Counted from the first letter of the stretch, positions 48,001 to 58,764 are shown. The stretch: DNA of 64,000 nucleotides from Polytrichum commune (GCA_950295325.1 OX485809.1:40269081-40333080), one strand, 5' to 3'. Numbers and translations: made by a program. Notes: a model not told the origin generated them from the sequence alone.

Positions 48001-48267
48001 GTATAATGCTATAAGAGATCACTTGTGTAGAGAGTCAGTTGATAAACTGTGTTTTTGCATCATTGTAGCCGGAAGAAACTCTTATACGTTATGGTGAGAT
48101 TTGTGCAGATTGCATTATCAGAAAGTCCATCAGCACCATTGAACAATGAGGCATCCATTGAGTCCAAAGCATTGTTATCAGCATTGTTTGATGTTTTCTT
48201 GGGGCCAAATGCTGTCTCACCATCTGCCAAACTTGCAGTTGCAGATGGTATCGCAAAGCTTATCTAA
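44576..48267 (+). CDS. FAP3: Plastid chalcone-isomerase-like fatty-acid-binding protein
   Basis: 297 aa in five exons: 44576-44831, 45713-45814, 46678-46833, 47414-47634, 48109-48267. All junctions are GT-AG with matching phases. Residues 1-85 are serine/arginine-rich, as in plastid transit peptides. The CHI-fold domain runs from about 90: EPATSIDFATSLTVPG, FLGAGVREKQIAFLKVKVYA, VGVYAEAQ, KALQIVLARDVDGATFWGAL, RSLKKGFVITLTW, then ALLSALFDVFLGPNAVSPS and the end IAKLI. The arginine of VREKQ and tyrosine of KVYA occupy the places that in the family contact a carboxylate. FAPs bind fatty acids in the stroma; true CHI cyclises chalcones. The wording of the domain fits the FAP3 group best. Intron 2 holds a 61 bp minisatellite, and a hAT element lies just downstream. 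Confidence 0.9.
44968..45001 (+). repeat. (TC)n microsatellite in FAP3 intron 1
   Basis: A pure TC dinucleotide run of about 17 units. Confidence 0.9.
45838..46440 (+). repeat. ~61 bp minisatellite in FAP3 intron 2
   Basis: About ten units of 50-62 bp: CATTGAAATCCTACTTGTTA, CCTACATGGACACTATCTCC, ACTGATTCCTTCATCTTGC. Clear unit starts are at about 45863, 45924, 45985, 46046, 46219 and 46280. One unit near 46095-46160 contains an inserted T-rich stretch. It is non-coding and fully inside intron 2. Confidence 0.92.
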
Positions 48268-48467
48268 CCTTCAGACAGTTGGAAGTTAACTACTCAAGAA
48301 CCACATTACTTTGATGATGTGATCATATTTACAGCTTTTAGGCAATGCTTGAGGTTGCAGCAAGGTAACAACTTGCAATGGCATGTATCTGTCATCTTTA
48401 TCTGGATTAAGATGAGCAGTTCATTGTGCTATGTTTCCTCTCACTCACAGTTGAGTGTTGTACTGAC

Positions 48468-51400
48468 CAGTGTTCGACTGGTATATGATTTTTTTTAATA
48501 ACATTCGGGAAAAGGTATTGGGTTTGAGGGCATAGATGTGGCTTGGGTGTGCAACTCCCATATTATACGCAGGGGGCATCGGCATCAAAATGGCTAAGAG
48601 GACGGCATTTGTAAAAATTATATCAAGTTATACAAAAATAAAAGGACCAAAAAGTTGGGTGAAGACCTTAAATAAAATGAGATGTAGAAAAAGTTGGGTT
48701 GGATATTTATCTTTAAAAAACAATTCCACAATGTATACAAAGAATTGAAACACCTTTTTTTTTTTAAAACCTTGTATAGCGTCTAATTTTGAAAGATGCA
48801 CATGAGTAGTTGCCTCCAATTCAAACTAAATCATTGGCAATGTTTTATTTATAATAAAAATATCTTATTTTATATTAAAAAGCCCAAAAAGGTAGGTAGT
48901 TTGGCCTATGGTACCTGTACTAAAAAAACTCATATAATTAGGTTTTTTATGCAATTATATGCTTCAATGCGTATTCATTTCCTTTATATAATGACATTTT
49001 TGGATTCTTTGTTAGAAGAGCTACAAGAATTTCCAAAATTGAAACACATTATACCACTCGAGATTGGACTAAAACGTATTATAAGTGATTATAATCAGGG
49101 CCATGTAATACGGGAATTGCGTACCCAGAAGATGTGAATGATTATGGTGATGGTATTGGATGGCTTGTAAAGAAAGGGCATTGGTATGGTATATTGTGTG
49201 GTTTAGGGTAAATGATTGCATGGTATGGGTATATGTTATAAAAATTAGGCAAATATCATCCTAGTATGTGCTAGGGACTGGTATCCATCCCACCACTACT
49301 TTCTTTATTGGAGGGTATTGCAAAGTCCTTAACTTTTTATATGGAAAATGCATGGTAATGAAAGTCAAGTAGTAGATAACTTCAAACTAGCCTTAACAAA
49401 TGCAATACAAATGAGTAATTTTATGTACATGCACAAAAATTTCATGGTCTTTGGTAATTAGCAAAACACATAAAACTCCGACCATTGAGAAAATCCTTTT
49501 TGTCTCGATTTGGCTTCTTGGTATAGTAAGAATTTGATGGGTGGCATCGTGGTATTCATCATCCAAACAACGTTGTCGTGCCCACACCGGTCATAGGTAA
49601 CAAAGAGATAGTCAAAAACTTGGCTTGGTGCTCCTTCCACCACGCTAGAGGTTGAAAATGCCCATCTATTGTCACATGGGTTCATCAAAAAATGCTCAAC
49701 TCGGATAGCATTAACCCTTCTATGGCCTTGTCACTAGTGAAGTGCGCTTCAAAAAAAGACTTTGTTGCGTGTGCAGCTTGTGCTCAAGGCACTTGTGCCA
49801 CATGAGGGTTCAAGTACTTTGCTACCTTCACCAACATGGGCAACAAACATTTTCCTATCACACTTCTGCACCAAGATTTTGGCCCTATCTCTACCAATAA
49901 TTACTATAATGCATGTCAAATCTTTAAATCTATGGTCCAATATCTACGCCAACATGTTGTGAGTGTTTTCCTTTACAAAACCTGTAGCAAAGGCTAAGAA
50001 TGGTGCCAAAACCCCAAATGCCCAGAAAGTTAGAGATTTTGTGAGCAAACAAAATCTCTAATTTTGAATCGGCCTCCCCAAGCCTATAAGGTGGCACATG
50101 TGCTTCCCTTTTGTTCACATCCATTTGCAACTCTCTGCATATGGCAATGCAAGCCATTAAGGCATTAGAAAGAAACCAATGCCCTTTGGTTTGATTGAGA
50201 GCATGTTATTGCACTACAAGCTTTGGTGTCTCTGTCATAGCTCTAACTACTGCCCAAGTTTGGCCACTTGGAACTCATCTCTAGAGCCAAACAATTTGCC
50301 GAGTGTAGCAAATGTTGATAGCAAAGTTGTATTTAATGTCTCATGTGTAGTCAACCCATGTCACAACCCTTGCTATCTCCCCTTAACTTATCTTCATTGT
50401 TTGTCAACTCTAGCAGGTGTCACGAGCACTAACCTTGCACATCCCACACATGTGCATGGTTAGCTCCCTATGCCTTGGACCTCCAAGCTCATAACTTGGT
50501 GACCAAATCCTCCTATACATGCATTTAAGACTCCCCCCTTAATAGGTAGCCAATGGTTAGGTGCAGATTTCCATTTATGGAAGTCCAATTTTGAGTTCAT
50601 AATTGTGTTGCTGGAGCAACATTACAACAACCCGAAACAAACTTGGCAACTATGCCCCCACGTTGGACCAACGCCCTTGGAGGCCGTGTTGTTCTGCCTC
50701 GGGTGGGGTCGGTCTGCAATGCCGCCTCACCCATATAAGCCTCTAGGACTTTGAGCATGGCCCCTATTCCATCGTCAAGTCATCTTTTGTCCCTCTCCTA
50801 AGAGTTGGGGCAAGGTAGACATTTTCCCTTAGCCGTTGGGCATGGAGTCCCCCCCGCAACTTTAGACCTTCATAGCTTCGTCGTGAGTTCTCCGATTTCA
50901 TCAAGCGACCAGTCCTTTGTCATCTACTTTGCACGTAAATGTGGATGGACTTCTCACTTGCCTCATTCGGGCAAGTCTTGCGGAAGTTATGGTTGTTCTA
51001 ACCTCGGCAGTCTTGGACGCCACTCCCATGTTACCGTTGTCCCACCACAACGCCCCTTGGAGTTTTGGGTGTGTTCCTTAGGCAACACCCCACTCAAATT
51101 ATCATATCTCCAAGCTTACATTTCCAATTGGGGTGTTCTTGAGCATTCTAAAATCCTAATGCCATAAGCTACTCAATGCTCATGGCCTTATCCTTGTGAC
51201 TCTTAGTCTATGTAGGTGGGAGGCATTCTCAACACATAGGGCCTTCACCCGCACTAGGATCACTTGGGCCCTCTCACCTATGGCATCACAAGTCCTGGAT
51301 GTCATTCCGGGATCCCCTTTGTGCCCATAGTGTTGTGGGCACCCCTCATGGAGAGGTGCGTGAGACGCCTTGGTGGACCTTTCGCCAAGGTTATTTGCCG

Positions 51401-52552
51401 TCCTCCGTGTTGTCCCCCTTCGATCTTTCCTCGCATTTGTAGCGCTCAAAGTCCATGGGATGCTCATTGACTAGGTGTTTGGACATGCTTGTGCTCTCAT
51501 GGTCGGGGCTGTATTTTAGTACCCCTTTCCACGCCTTTGTTTGTACAATGTGAACTTCACATAGAAGATGTGGGGTGGCATAGCAAACACCACATTACTT
51601 GGGGTTCTTCACATCCACGAACATGGTGCAATCGTTAAGGTGGAAGAAAGCCCACACAACAGTGTTCCGGTGGGAAGGGAGCCATAAATGTTTATTCTTG
51701 TTTAATGCAACATGCCCCTTAATTGTGGTGTTCTCAACGGCTTCGAAGTTGAAGGTGGTGCTGCGAGTTGCTTGGGTCTCCAGCATTGATTCCATAGTAA
51801 CGCCTATATCGCCTACATCCACGAAGACAAACTCTTTGGAGAAGTTGGCACCCACTTCATTCATGATCAGAAAATTATTTAGGGCGAAAATAGGAAATGC
51901 TAAATTCTAAGCAATAGTAGATCACCACAACCTTTGGTAGCTCATAGCGACAAGCACAAAATCATTGAGAATAACCATTGCTACACCAACTATCTACCAA
52001 CCCAAAATCAACCAAATTATGCAACAAGCCAATGTCGCACATGAAACAACAAACCTTGCCAAGAAATGCTAGCGAGCAGCCTAGTAATGAAGACAAAAAC
52101 ACCCAAAAAAACCGAAATGGCCATGATCACCCCGAACCCACAAGCACTTACAAAGACACCAACAAATCACAAACAAAAAACCCTACCTGCTTGGGGTAGA
52201 CATGAAACCAATTGTTGTAAAGTTATGGAAACGCCACAATCTGGTCATATCTTGCGTTGCTAATGTTACCATCAAAATGAAGTGCTTGCAGTCGCACCTC
52301 ATAGATACTCCCTAAACCCTACCCTTCTAAATCCCTCCTACTACGATTTTGCAATGGTTGGGGCAATTCTTCCCCCTCCTCTGAACACCCAATTGATAGA
52401 ATTTCGCCCATATTCTAAAACCCCCTATGTTGCGCAAGGTGAGGGAGTCACATGGTATCGCTTCATTTGATACCCTTACCCTAGGTTACCACATACCCTT
52501 ACCTTGACCCTACTTCATACCCTCGAAAACCCTATATACCGGTCCAACACTG
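48468..52552 (-). mobile_element. Decayed hAT transposon, 4.1 kb
   Basis: Ends form a 19 bp inverted repeat, CAGTGTTCGACTGGTATAT on the left and the complement of CAGTGTTGGACCGGTATAT on the right (17/19). The 8 bp flanks are GTACTGAC (48460-48467) and GTACCGAC (52553-52560), one mismatch. CAGTG ends and an 8 bp duplication are hAT features. Minus-strand remnants of a hAT transposase lie inside. It sits 200 bp after the FAP3 stop codon and may have displaced its original 3' flank. Confidence 0.85.
49393..50157 (-). pseudogene. hAT transposase remnant (C-terminal region)
   Basis: Read 50157 to 49393 in shifting minus frames. The pieces are an IAICRELQMD segment, then DHRFKDLTCIIVIIGRDRAK (as in the LDPRFK block of hAT transposases), then ILTIPRSQIETKRIFSMVGV, which matches the hATC dimerisation motif IPGSQIETERIFSLAG. 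Frameshifts and stops separate the pieces, so it is inactive. Further minus-strand open pieces at 51467-51180 and 51864-51595 may be its N-terminal part, but I see no zinc-finger motif that would prove it. Confidence 0.8.
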
Positions 52553-53643
52553 GTACCGACCCATTATCAGAAGTCAGGCATCCTCCATAAGCATTGGCGT
52601 ACCATATCACATAAGTAACCAGGCCATGAATTGAAGGACTTCAGCTGTCTTCTAATTTTGGGCTCATACCGAGTACTCTATGTTAAAGGGGTTTAAGTGC
52701 TTGTTACAAGGAAGGAAGTGCATCTATTCACACCTGCAACTCAAGTTGGGTCTCACAAGATCACCTTTATAGCCATTTCTGGTATCAAATTACAAGGTAG
52801 TTTTGCACCCACTTCATCCTACAAGCCACAATAATATGTCTACACTTCAGTTGACCAACACTACTTTACATGTATCATTGCTTAAAGAAGTTTAGGATTA
52901 AGTTTTGTTTCCGGTACAATGAGAGAACCAGTTCTCGAAGCTACCTTGTCATACAAAAGGGTGGCTTAAACCCAAGGCTTTAACCTGAATAGTACTTAGA
53001 TGGGTGACCTTCCTAGCACTTCCGACTACATATCATAGTTGGGGTAGCCAGGTGGATTGGATATTTTTCAACCAAGCATGCGAGAACCTAGGGGGTTGGC
53101 CTTGGGGAAGATAGGTGCCGGCTGGCTTGTTCGCATCTGTTCAAGGTGTTCACCTTCATGAGGAGGCAAGGATTGTCAGGGCCCCTCTAGCTCTTGTAAT
53201 GCCCGTTCCGGGATTACATATAGATTTAAACCAACTCAAAAATGACGCAACACCATAATTCATGTTGGTGGCAAGATTGGCGTTGTCTTTCTTTCCCTTA
53301 TCATACATGGAGCCATGACTAGATACAGTACATCCTACCTTTTATATAGATATTTGCATGCTTGCACTTTATTTATTTCTGCACCCAAAAAACGACACAA
53401 AGGTGATGAGGCCTCTAGAACCTTTCCAGTAGATGATAGCCACCCTCTTGTGTGGAAACTTCCTTGAGAAGGTCGTGTGTTCAGAAAACCTTTTTCATTA
53501 TTCTTGCATGTATGGACCGGAAATGCAAAGGAAGTCATGACCTCACTCATTAAGATTCTAATCTACAGTAATGAAGAAAATAAACTGATTGACCTCAATC
53601 TACTCAGCATTAAGGCCATATGCACCTAACGGCCAACTCACAA
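52553..53643. other. Intergenic between hAT and Tigger elements
   Basis: No exon-like sequence. Contains a 5S-rRNA-like fragment (52961-53040). At 53228-53310 there is a dispersed-repeat fragment shared with 42085-42170. Confidence 0.5.
52961..53040 (+). repeat. 5S-rRNA-derived repeat fragment
   Basis: AGTACTTAGATGGGTGACC (52991-53009) closely matches the internal-promoter C-box part of plant 5S rRNA (AGTACTAGGATGGGTGACC), followed by TCCTAG and CTTCCGACTACA in place of the 5S 3' stem. The preceding 5' half has diverged. It is not a functional 5S gene. It may derive from a 5S-containing SINE or a Cassandra-type TRIM element. Confidence 0.55.
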
Positions 53644-53645
53644 TA

Positions 53646-54709
53646 CAGTCTAACCTTGATAATGTCACCCTTGTTAATAGAACACCTCGATATTGTCACC
53701 TAAAAGTTTGAAACCGATTTTCACAGTGTAAAACTCCCTCCTTATTATCCCTATCACCCTTGGTAATGTCACTATTTTTTTTCCAAAATCCGTAGTGTAA
53801 ATGTGATAATACCAAGTATGGATGGATTGTATGTGATGGGGATACTGAATGTTGATCTATTTCAAGCTATGCTATGGTGTGTGGCGGCATGGCATGAATT
53901 AGATGATCAAACCATTAGAAATTGTTGGAGAAAGTCCGCCATATTGCCTACAGAGTGGAATGCAGATATCAACAATTTTGATGAACGTATGAAGTCCAAA
54001 ATGGAGGAAGCAGCTTTGGAATTGGGCAATCTCATCACCGCATTGAATTTGGGTTTGGATGTCGAAGGCAAGCCTGTAAAAAAGCTTTGTCCTTTGGAGT
54101 ACATAAACATGAAAGGTGAAGATGATTTTGAGGTGGAATATTCTATTGAGGAGCTTGTGAAATTAGTGCAAGATGGCGAACATGTTCTTGATTCCATGGA
54201 AGTAGACCCATTGATTGTTGATAGCAGTGATGACGAGTCTAAAGTAGTGAAGCTAAGCGATGCACAAAAATATGCTAAAGATGCTTTGAATTTTATGGCT
54301 AGCCAAGGTTCTCAGATTTTCAACACTCTGGAGTTGGTAGGAATGGAAAAAATCCATGACAAACTCATTAGAATTGGTGTTGCACATTTCACATCAACAA
54401 AACAATGTGACATTAGAAGCTTCTTTGTCTCTAGTGAGAGGTCTTTACCTGATCTCAATGACACATTATGATGTGCTCTTGTTGTTATTCACAATTTTGA
54501 ATTAGATTTTACATTCAAAAACATTGAAGTCTCGTACTTTTTATTTTCTTTTTAACATTCTAAGTTTATTTTGATTTTCAAGCTATTTTTTCGATAATAT
54601 CACATTATGCACAAATCTTCAAAATGTGATATTATCAAATATGTCACACCTTGTTTATATCACTCTTTTCGGTGAAACAGATGGTGTGACATTATCAAGG
54701 TTAGAGCTG
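53646..54709 (+). mobile_element. Tigger/pogo-like element, internally deleted
   Basis: 1,064 bp flanked by TA on both sides (53644-53645, 54710-54711). Terminal inverted repeats of about 25 bp: left CAGTCTAACCTTGATAATGT, right the complement of CAGCTCTAACCTTGATAATG. CAG-starting ends and TA duplication fit pogo/Tigger of the Tc1/mariner superfamily. Diverged subterminal copies of GATAATGTCAC occur near both ends, such as around 53690, 53765, 54595 and 54650, and are probable transposase-binding sites. Confidence 0.88.
53818..54471 (+). pseudogene. C-terminal fragment of a Tigger/pogo transposase
   Basis: An uninterrupted frame of 217 codons from ATG 53818 (open from about 53803). The start, VDLFQAMLWCVAAWHEL followed by TIRNCWRKSAIL, matches the last part of the DDE domain of Tigger/CENP-B-like transposases (bilobed WxxV..xTIxNCWxKxGI). 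The rest is an acidic tail. The helix-turn-helix DNA-binding and the catalytic DDE residues are missing, so it cannot transpose. The long intact frame is notable but the location inside an element argues for a deletion derivative rather than a host gene. Confidence 0.8.
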
Positions 54710-54711
54710 TA

Positions 54712-55372
54712 GCTTACAGTGGGCTCTGACTAACATACTTGATTGTCTGGCACAGTGATGTCAAGTGTAAACATTGCAAAACTGCAGTAACTTATTACTT
54801 TCGCAGAGTTGTATACCAGTTGCAGTGGATGTGACTGACAAGGATTTTGAGGCTAAGCTGTAACTTGTAGATTTATGGATAACACCTACAGATGCAGACT
54901 CAGGGCCAGATAACTTAATGTGACCAGCTGAAAGGCTGTTGGATTAGTTTCACTCACCTAGTTACCATCATCACATAGTTGAGTTGGAGGAGTTGAAAGT
55001 GGAAGCACACACACAGTTAATAACAAAGAGATTAGGTACTTCACTTACAGAAAGGGAGAACTGGAGAGGCAGAGCGGATGAAGATGACTGTAGTTCCTGA
55101 GCCAGAAGTTCATACGTGCCAATGGGAGGACATCATCCATTCCGTGGCTCAAATGCGATGAGATGATCCGGTGAGTTGTGGGTGGGCAGGACGTTTGCCT
55201 ACAATCCAAAAAATCTGCGGCCACCCAATGGAGTGCCAGAACCGTTGACGATCAGGGGATTGTGTGCACCCAAAACCGAGGTACAAATAACATACTCTTC
55301 GACACACCATCACAGTTTTGCTTCCTACTTCTCTCCCATCTCTCCCCGGCAGTAGTGTTTCTATTTGCAGCT
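54712..55372 (+). promoter_or_regulatory. LHCB gene 1 upstream region
   Basis: 660 bp between the Tigger element and the LHCB start codon. A block just before the gene (about 55250-55285: GGGATTGTGTGCACCCAAAA, CCGAGGTACAAAT) is conserved in LHCB gene 2 at 57560-57595, and CCAATGG-type boxes lie upstream in both (55227; ATTGG at 57531 and 57543). Farther upstream the two differ. The conserved block is the likely core promoter/leader; no consensus TATA box is obvious. Confidence 0.55.
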
Positions 55373-56469
55373 ATGGCCGCCGCCACAGCATGCGCTTCCA
55401 CCGCCTTGGCTGGGCAGTCTCTGCTCAAGCCCGTCAATGAGCTCGCCCGCCAGGTCGGAACCAGCGAGGCCCGCGTCACCATGCGCAGGACCGTCCAGAA
55501 GACCTCAGACAGCATCTGGTATGTCACCTTATCCGTAAGTCCTGATTTCGATGTCGGCATTGCTATGGCACAGTAGTCTGGATTCCTGTAGGTGGCCCCC
55601 GCAATTGTGGCTGGTTTTGAGTTTCGGCAAACTGCGGAGGCATAGCATTAGTGGGTTGTTTATAGAACATTGTGAAGTGCTCTGTTTTCAGATTGAAATT
55701 GTCATATTGATGTACCCGTGGTTGAGGACATTCGATTCCTCAAGTCCGATATGATGTGGTGATGGTGGTGGTTGGGGTTTGTGAACGTGTTTTGATATGG
55801 TTGCGTTGTGTGTTCAGGTACGGCCCAGACAGACCCAAGTGGTTGGGCCCCTTCTCCGAGAACACCCCCTCTTACCTGAACGGCGAGTTCGCAGGAGACT
55901 ACGGCTGGGACACCGCCGGACTCTCATCCGACCCCGAGACCTTCGCCAGGAACAGGGAGTTGGAGGTGATCCACGCCCGTTGGGCCATGCTCGGAGCTCT
56001 CGGGTGCGTGACCCCAGAGTTGTTGGCCAAGAGCGGCACCAAGTTCGGTGAGGCTGTGTGGTTCAAGGCCGGAGCTCAGATCTTCAGCGATGGAGGTCTG
56101 GACTACTTGGGCAACCCCAACCTTGTCCACGCTCAGAGCATTTTGGCTATCTGGGCATGCCAGGTTATCCTTATGGGAGCTGTCGAGGGATACAGAGTAG
56201 CCGGAGGACCCTTGGGTGAGGTGACCGACCCCATCTACCCCGGAGGCTCATTCGACCCCTTGGGTTTGGCTGACGACCCCGACACATTCGCCGAGTTGAA
56301 GGTGAAGGAGATCAAGAACGGGCGATTGGCCATGTTCTCCATGTTCGGGTTCTTCGTCCAGGCCATCGTGACCGGAAAGGGCCCACTCGAGAACTTGAAC
56401 GACCACTTGGCCGACCCCGTCGCCAACAACGCATGGGCATACGCCACCAACTTCGTTCCCGGGAACTAG
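55373..56469 (+). CDS. LHCB2: LHCII chlorophyll a/b-binding protein, LHCB2 type, copy 1
   Basis: 265 aa in two exons, 55373-55518 and 55818-56469. The intron splits the tryptophan codon of the trimerisation motif WYGPDR. The N-terminal ~37 residues are a plastid transit peptide. The mature start RRTVQK resembles LHCB2, whose threonine is the STN7 state-transition phosphorylation site. The three membrane helices are visible: [16 protein letters not shown] (helix B, chlorophyll-binding E and R), [20 protein letters not shown] (helix C), and [15 protein letters not shown] (helix A). The end [14 protein letters not shown] is typical. It acts in thylakoid LHCII trimers. A single early intron is typical of type II Lhcb genes. 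Codon use is strongly C/G-ending, as in very highly expressed genes. Copy 2 follows 2.3 kb downstream on the same strand. Confidence 0.97.
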
Positions 56470-56591
56470 ATTGGTCGTGAATTTGACGACAATACTTCTG
56501 TCAGAGGCTACAGCTTCTGACACTTGTACCATGTTTAAAACCATGGAAGGAGAATTGAGTCCTTCCTGGTTCTGTGTAGATGCTCGAGTTG

Positions 56592-56597
56592 AATAAA
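56592..56597 (+). terminator. Poly(A) signal of LHCB copy 1
   Basis: AATAAA 123 bp after the stop codon, in a 3' UTR block shared with copy 2 (GTGTAGATGCTCGAGTTGAA just before it). Confidence 0.7.
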
Positions 56598-56830
56598 ATT
56601 TTCTACATCCCCTGCGAGATGTCCATTCATTAAAAGTTGTTCAACAAAGTTTGTGAGTGCTTCTGTGTATTGTGTCGCAATTGCTCGAAATGAGAAACAT
56701 TAGAATGCGATATTCCTCACACACCTAATCAAACCCAGTGTACTTCGTGAACTATCACAACAAACGCACACAATGAGCATGGCCCTTGAATCTTGCGTCC
56801 ACATATTCCATGCAAAGCCACCGTGAATCA

Positions 56831-57045
56831 CTATTCAGCAGGCAAGAAATATACTTGAAGAGAAGAAATTGGATACAATTTTTCATCCACTGATTGTAAT
56901 ATGTCCCACAAGCAATCATCTAAAACTTTGACATATAACCGCTCCCCATCAATAACTAACCTCTGTGACTCTTCACTATGAAACAACTTTAAGTGGCGAC
57001 CATTCTGTAAAACTACCTGCAGTCGACCACCTACGAAAGGTAAAG
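56831..57045 (-). CDS. Unrecognised exon-like ORF
   Basis: The minus strand is open from about 57108 down to a TAG at 56831. The part from 57045 looks protein-like: HDSLPFVGGRLQVVLQNG, RHLKLFHSEESQRLVIDGER, LYVKVLDDCLWDILQSVDEK. A possible splice acceptor (CTGCAG) precedes VVLQNG and a donor-like AAGTAT follows SSLQ, so it might be an internal exon. It lies between the two LHCB genes, convergent to copy 1. I do not recognise the family. It may equally be a chance ORF or a gene fragment. Confidence 0.35.
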
Positions 57046-57299
57046 AATCATGAAAACATATAATAATGTAATTAACGGAATTAACGTAAGTAATAATTGC
57101 TCTTATTACTTACATCCTGTTGAGATAATAACCAATCTTGCGTTAACTCATATAGGTTGTGTGCACATGGATGAATTGAGGATATATCGAAAACGTAAAG
57201 TTACTGCAACGAATTGTTATGCGAAATCTGTAAACAGGACGAACAGGATAAGTATACAGAGAGACTGCGATGTTATCGCAGAGGACCGTCGATCACACG

Positions 57300-57707
57300 C
57301 CTGACATTTTGATCCTGCGCAGGCACTTCTAAACTGGTTCATAATTAGCTGTGCCACTTTTGTCACGGTGAAAACGCCCAGTGTGACTTCCTCCCGCCTC
57401 CAAGTGTCCTGCTCCTGATCCCTGAAATCTAGAGGTCGGCCAATAGCAATAGAGCAACTTCCGTATAATCCACAAAATCGCAGAAATCCAATGGAAAGTC
57501 ACCACCGGTAACCTTCATCCATCCAACGGATTGGCAAGCACCATTGGCGATCGATGAGAGGATTGTGTGCACCCAAACACCGAGATACAAACCACTTAAT
57601 GCCTCCAGTTCTGCTCTCAATCAAGGCACTTCTCCTTAGCTTATCCCTCACCAATTAACAGTCCTTCTTCCCTTCTGTGTGCATTCTAAGCTCCTCCTCT
57701 TGCAGCT
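57300..57707 (+). promoter_or_regulatory. LHCB gene 2 upstream region
   Basis: About 400 bp before the start codon. The block 57556-57595 (GGATTGTGTGCACCCAAA, CCGAGATACAAA) is shared with LHCB gene 1, and ATTGG boxes lie 15-30 bp upstream of it. The 5' leader near the ATG (TTGCAGCTATGG) is also shared; the intervening leader differs. Confidence 0.55.
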
Positions 57708-58764
57708 ATGGCGGCCGCCACAGCATGCGCCTCCACCGCCTTGGCTGGGCAGTCTCTGCTCAAGCCCGTCAATGAGCTCGCCCGCCAGGTCGGAACCAGC
57801 GAGGCCCGCATCACCATGCGCAGGACCGTCCAGAAGTCTTCCGACAGCATCTGGTATGTTACCATACCCACATTATCATCGTCGCCTATGAGTACTAGAA
57901 TGTCCGAGTAGCCAGCATTTTCAGAATGTAGAAGGTTTATGCAAAAGTTCTGTTTCAGTGGATGTGAGATATTGAGGCATTTGCGTTTGCACATATAGTC
58001 ATCGAAAAGGCATCTGTAATGGTTTATGTCTCTGATTGTAGTTTGAAATGATGTGATAGTGATGGTGGTTGGGGTTCGTGAACGTGTTTTGATATGGTTG
58101 CGTTATGTTCAGGTACGGCCCAGACAGACCCAAGTGGTTGGGCCCCTTCTCCGAGAACACCCCCTCTTACCTGAACGGCGAGTTCGCAGGAGACTACGGC
58201 TGGGACACCGCCGGACTCTCATCCGACCCCGAGACCTTCGCCAGGAACAGGGAGTTGGAGGTGATCCACGCCCGTTGGGCCATGCTCGGAGCTCTCGGGT
58301 GCGTGACCCCAGAGTTGTTGGCTAAGAGCGGCACCAAGTTCGGTGAGGCTGTGTGGTTCAAGGCCGGAGCTCAGATCTTCAGCGATGGAGGTCTGGACTA
58401 CTTGGGCAACCCCAACCTTGTCCACGCTCAGAGCATTTTGGCTATCTGGGCATGCCAGGTTATCCTTATGGGAGCTGTCGAGGGATACAGAGTAGCCGGA
58501 GGACCCTTGGGTGAGGTGACCGACCCCATCTACCCCGGAGGCTCATTCGACCCTTTGGGTTTGGCTGACGACCCCGACACATTCGCCGAGTTGAAGGTGA
58601 AGGAGATCAAGAACGGGCGATTGGCCATGTTCTCCATGTTCGGGTTCTTCGTCCAGGCCATCGTGACCGGAAAGGGCCCACTCGAGAACTTGAACGACCA
58701 CTTGGCCGACCCCGTCGCCAACAACGCATGGGCATACGCCACCAACTTCGTTCCCGGGAACTAG
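57708..58764 (+). CDS. LHCB2: LHCII chlorophyll a/b-binding protein, LHCB2 type, copy 2
   Basis: 265 aa in exons 57708-57853 and 58113-58764, with the same intron position as copy 1. It differs from copy 1 by isoleucine for valine (ARITM) and serine for threonine (QKSSD) near the transit-peptide end. The protein encoded by exon 2 is identical. Motifs are as in copy 1: RRTV, WYGPDR, three transmembrane helices with chlorophyll ligands, and the NFVPGN end. The intron is 259 bp against 299 bp and only its last ~60 bp resemble copy 1. Exon 2 shows just a couple of silent changes, a pattern pointing to gene conversion or very recent duplication. Both copies should feed the same LHCII pool. Confidence 0.97.

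Noticed and set aside
50805-51470. Open frames on both strands interpreted as a gene
   Set aside because: They lie inside the decayed hAT element and show no coherent domain; treated as transposon remnant.
55797-56544. Alternative-frame ORFs over the LHCB second exon
   Set aside because: Shadows caused by strong GC-biased third positions in the true frame.
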